Source: CAYGKP01 sp964350605 (GTDB lineage Bacteria > Bacteroidota > Bacteroidia > Cytophagales > JAAEPT01). Taken from it: 8,290 nt of DNA. The number at the start of each line of letters is the position of its first letter. The first letter of the stretch is position 1. The stretch spans positions 1 to 8,290 of the forward strand of contig CAYGKP010000107.1 of NCBI GenBank assembly GCA_964350605.1. Direction: 5' to 3'. The position numbers were made by a program, and so were the translations under genes. Below the pieces are notes generated by a model, which ran no database searches, was not told the DNA's origin, and worked only from the letters and a program-made list of their open reading frames with translations. Of the stretch, positions 6,542 through 8,290 are shown in pieces.

Positions 6542-8085
6542 CTTGATAGGGTCGAAGCCAATTCAAGTGCTTCGGCCCTATCCTTTTTATGGCCTAATTT
6601 GCTTGTAATCAGCATTATAAGGCGTAGTGCAGGGTTGATTTTCTGGGTTTGAAAAGTTTTTCCGTCACTGGTCACTTTTTCAGGGAACATCAAACCCATC
6701 AACTTGCTCTTGACCTCCAACGAGCATGCATCAAAGAACTTCGAAGGCTCAGACATCAGGCTAAGCCCGAATTCAATTTGTTTGTCAACGCCTTTCAATG
6801 CTGCTTCTTGACGCTCAAGATCTGCAAGAGCTTCTCGCAGTGATTTCTCTGAGTTGCTGACCACTCTTTCGTAATCGCATTTCTGTAAGTCGCCGTTTAA
6901 GAATTTCTCAACCGCTCTTCCTCTCAATTCATCGATATCCAATACTTTTTTATCATACGAATCTCTGAGCTTTGATGCATCCATTTCCTTTCGACTAAAT
7001 AAATTATTGAGCATTAATTTAAATAGCTCGCTACCAGCACTGTTGACCTTAAACTGGTCAAGAAACAAAAGGAAGGTCTTGTTCGTGTCCTTGGCCCGCA
7101 AACGCTTGTGTTCTCCTGTACATTTTTTGTTATAGCATTTGTAGTATGGAAATTTTCCGCCTTTACCGTTCTTGATCACTTCAATTGTCATCGAGCGACG
7201 ACAATCCGAGCAAACAAGTGCACCTTTCAAAGGGAATGCTAAATCGTGATTTCCTCTTTCAGGAATTTCCCGCTCCCCACGAGCTTTAGATAGAAGGTTA
7301 GAAACCCTCTCAAACAATTCAACAGGGACAATTCCTTCAAAATTCCCTTTGACAAGTCGATCCGGGTCGTGTTCATTCCCTTTAACGAAGATGTACCCCA
7401 TGTAAAGTGGATTCGTCAGCATGATATAAAACTGATTTTGACTCTTCTCAAATCCCTTCGCTTTAAGGGCTTGACGCACATGGTCAACTGGGACTAGCGC
7501 TTTGGCTACTTCTTGAAACGCATCAAGAACTAGTGAGGCTTTATCATTTGCCTCAAAAATCGGTTTTCCATTCAAAAAAGCTCGCTTATAGCCATACGGA
7601 GGGGTTCCGGTTGGATAGCCAAGCAATCGGGCCTGCCGAATACCATTCTTTGTATTGAGACCACGACGTTCGTTTTCAACATCAGGGGTGGCGAGATAAA
7701 GAGCGAGAAGCAATTTGTTCTCAGGAATAGAGAAATCAACTGGTTGTTCCGAGGCATTCATCCCAATTCCCATTTCACGAAACTCTCCAATCATTGGGTA
7801 GCTGAGTTCAATGTTGCGAGCGAATCGATCCCATTTAATAAACAACACCAGATCAATCTCCTTCTTGTGCTTCTGACAGTACGCCTTCATCTCCTTAAAT
7901 TTGGGTCGATTGAAGGTCTTTGCTGATGCATCATCTTCAAAATGCATCACAACCTCATACCCTTTGATTTTGCAGTATAGTAGAAGTCGTTCTAATTGAT
8001 CAGGTAAGCTATACCCATTATCTTTTTGGTCGGTGGTTGACACGCGGGTGTATAGAATCACCCTGATTTTCTTTAAAATGCTCAT
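6487..8085 (-). CDS. Large serine recombinase (site-specific integrase) with a tail read through host tRNA DNA
   Basis: A 532-residue recombinase that cuts and rejoins DNA through a phosphoserine link. The resolvase domain (about 8-155) has Y12-TRVS with catalytic S16 and R14, KWDRFARN (84-91) and ENERRG (137-142). The recombinase DNA-binding domain spans about 160-275 (GTPPYGYK, NPLYMGYI). A zinc ribbon uses C292, C295, C317 and C322. A charged, probably coiled-coil region covers about 370-440. The family's usual end is near residue 496 (INPALRLIMLITSK). The remaining residues are encoded by the tRNA-His terminator hairpin and the antisense strand of the tRNA (ending NGVRTHDLWYHKPAL), with the TAA at 6489-6487 in the tRNA D-loop. 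The gene is AT-rich, unlike the chromosome to its left. The start ATG lies inside a small upstream gene. It is probably the integrase of the element that begins next to tRNA-His. Catalytic residues look intact; activity is not shown. Confidence 0.9.
   Translation of the reverse strand: MSILKKIRVILYTRVSTTDQKDNGYSLPDQLERLLLYCKIKGYEVVMHFEDDASAKTFNRPKFKEMKAYCQKHKKEIDLVLFIKWDRFARNIELSYPMIGEFREMGIGMNASEQPVDFSIPENKLLLALYLATPDVENERRGLNTKNGIRQARLLGYPTGTPPYGYKRAFLNGKPIFEANDKASLVLDAFQEVAKALVPVDHVRQALKAKGFEKSQNQFYIMLTNPLYMGYIFVKGNEHDPDRLVKGNFEGIVPVELFERVSNLLSKARGEREIPERGNHDLAFPLKGALVCSDCRRSMTIEVIKNGKGGKFPYYKCYNKKCTGEHKRLRAKDTNKTFLLFLDQFKVNSAGSELFKLMLNNLFSRKEMDASKLRDSYDKKVLDIDELRGRAVEKFLNGDLQKCDYERVVSNSEKSLREALADLERQEAALKGVDKQIEFGLSLMSEPSKFFDACSLEVKSKLMGLMFPEKVTSDGKTFQTQKINPALRLIMLITSKLGHKKDRAEALELASTLSREDNGVRTHDLWYHKPAL
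6545..6588 (+). terminator. Rho-independent terminator of tRNA-His
   Basis: A 14-bp stem (6545-6558 with 6569-6582, one G-U wobble at 6552/6575) encloses a 10-nt loop. It is followed by C and five T at 6584-6588. It starts 4 nt after the tRNA, so it ends the tRNA transcript. On the other strand there is no T-run, and that strand is read as recombinase codons for about residues 502-514. Confidence 0.88.
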
Positions 8086-8197
8086 AAACGATTTCTGTTA
8101 ATTCATTGAGAAATTGGATTATCTGTTCCACCTCATCCGGTTGATAGCTTTCACCTCCTGATTCGAGCACCTTATTAATTTTTTCAGGCGAAATCAT
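8018..8197 (-). CDS. Small acidic helical protein preceding the recombinase (59 codons)
   Basis: An open frame runs from the ATG at 8197 to the TAA at 8020-8018 and overlaps the first 68 bp of the recombinase gene in another frame. The protein begins MISPEKINKVLESGGESYQP and continues with an amphipathic helix (DEVEQIIQFLNELTEIVYEH) before a short basic tail. From memory, small proteins of this pattern, with helical 'EEAxxIxxFLxxLAEI' segments, often precede serine recombinases in Bacteroidota mobile elements. This and the overlap suggest a translationally coupled partner. No function is established. There is no Shine-Dalgarno sequence before the ATG. The frame is open for 16 more codons upstream but lacks a standard start there. 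Confidence 0.6.
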   Translation of the reverse strand: MISPEKINKVLESGGESYQPDEVEQIIQFLNELTEIVYEHFKENQGDSIHPRVNHRPKR

Positions 8198-8235
8198 CGA
8201 GAGGTTATGGGCGATTTGGGGTCTGGTAAAGAACT

Positions 8236-8252
8236 GACCTGATTGTCAGGTC
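8236..8252. repeat. Perfect 7-bp dyad upstream of the recombinase operon
   Basis: GACCTGA-TTG-TCAGGTC is a perfect inverted repeat with a 3-nt centre, 38 nt upstream of the small gene's ATG. It could be an operator bound by a dimeric regulator or by the recombinase, or a small RNA hairpin in the leader. There is no T-run on either side, so it is not a terminator. The surrounding 8198-8290 holds no gene I can support. Confidence 0.45.
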
Positions 8253-8290
8253 GCTCCAGTATACGCGGAAACCCTACTTGCCGCTACAGG

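Larger units (their letters stand above)
6589..8290. mobile_element. Left part of an AT-rich integrated element next to tRNA-His (right end outside window)
   Basis: The AT-rich block begins right after the tRNA-His terminator and runs to the window edge with a recombinase facing the tRNA, the usual layout of an element integrated at a tRNA gene. The exact border is not visible. I place it at the end of the terminator T-run because sequence to the left belongs to the tRNA unit and sequence to the right has recombinase-like composition. No second copy of tRNA sequence is seen in the window, so the far attachment site must lie to the right or be very short, as serine integrases need only a 2-bp core. 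Confidence 0.6.

Noticed and set aside
6426..6608. Short plus-strand frame across the tRNA gene
   Set aside because: It reads through tRNA-His and its terminator; the sequence ending LVRALVCGTRGRGFEPHYP is a typical translated tRNA.
8140..8165. Strong Shine-Dalgarno-like GGAGGTGA on the minus strand inside the small gene
   Set aside because: The only nearby downstream ATG opens a five-codon frame, so the match is simply Gly-Gly-Glu coding sequence.

Overview
The window reads as the chromosome of a GC-rich member of the Bacteroidota. Three signs point there. Sequences matching TAnnTTTG, the Bacteroidota -7 promoter consensus, precede lipA, gcvP and tRNA-His. Clear Shine-Dalgarno sequences are absent before the genes. 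The dihydroorotase carries the IDDQVHFREPG form of its metal-binding motif, which I remember from this lineage. Genus cannot be told from the sequence alone.

Layout, left to right: the 3' end of a probable outer-membrane beta-barrel protein (1-203, +); lipA, lipoyl synthase (253-1128, +); an AT-rich gene for a stand-alone RelA/SpoT-type nucleotide synthetase (1131-2135, +); gcvP, the glycine cleavage P-protein (2120-4960, -); a 116-bp divergent intergenic region with a perfect DnaA box; a pyrC-type dihydroorotase (5077-6423, +); and tRNA-His(GTG) with a textbook promoter and a strong terminator (6426-6588, +). The last part is the edge of an AT-rich mobile element (about 6589 to beyond 8290). 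It carries a large serine recombinase (6487-8085, -) and a 59-codon gene overlapping its start (8018-8197, -).

The GC-rich genes are housekeeping. LipA builds the lipoyl group that GcvH needs to accept the aminomethyl group from GcvP, so lipA and gcvP are functionally related and were probably convergent neighbours. PyrC belongs to pyrimidine synthesis.

Two AT-rich blocks interrupt this backbone. One is a single RelA/SpoT-like gene fitted between the lipA stop (2-nt gap) and the gcvP stop (16-bp overlap), with no visible promoter or terminator of its own. The other is the element next to tRNA-His. Its recombinase reading frame runs off the element, through the tRNA terminator and the antisense strand of the tRNA, and stops in the D-loop. 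Its last 30-odd residues are therefore probably encoded by host DNA.

The most notable points are these two junctions, the uncharacterised C-terminal half of the RelA/SpoT protein, and the promoter motifs 3-4 nt before the lipA and gcvP start codons, which suggest leaderless mRNAs.
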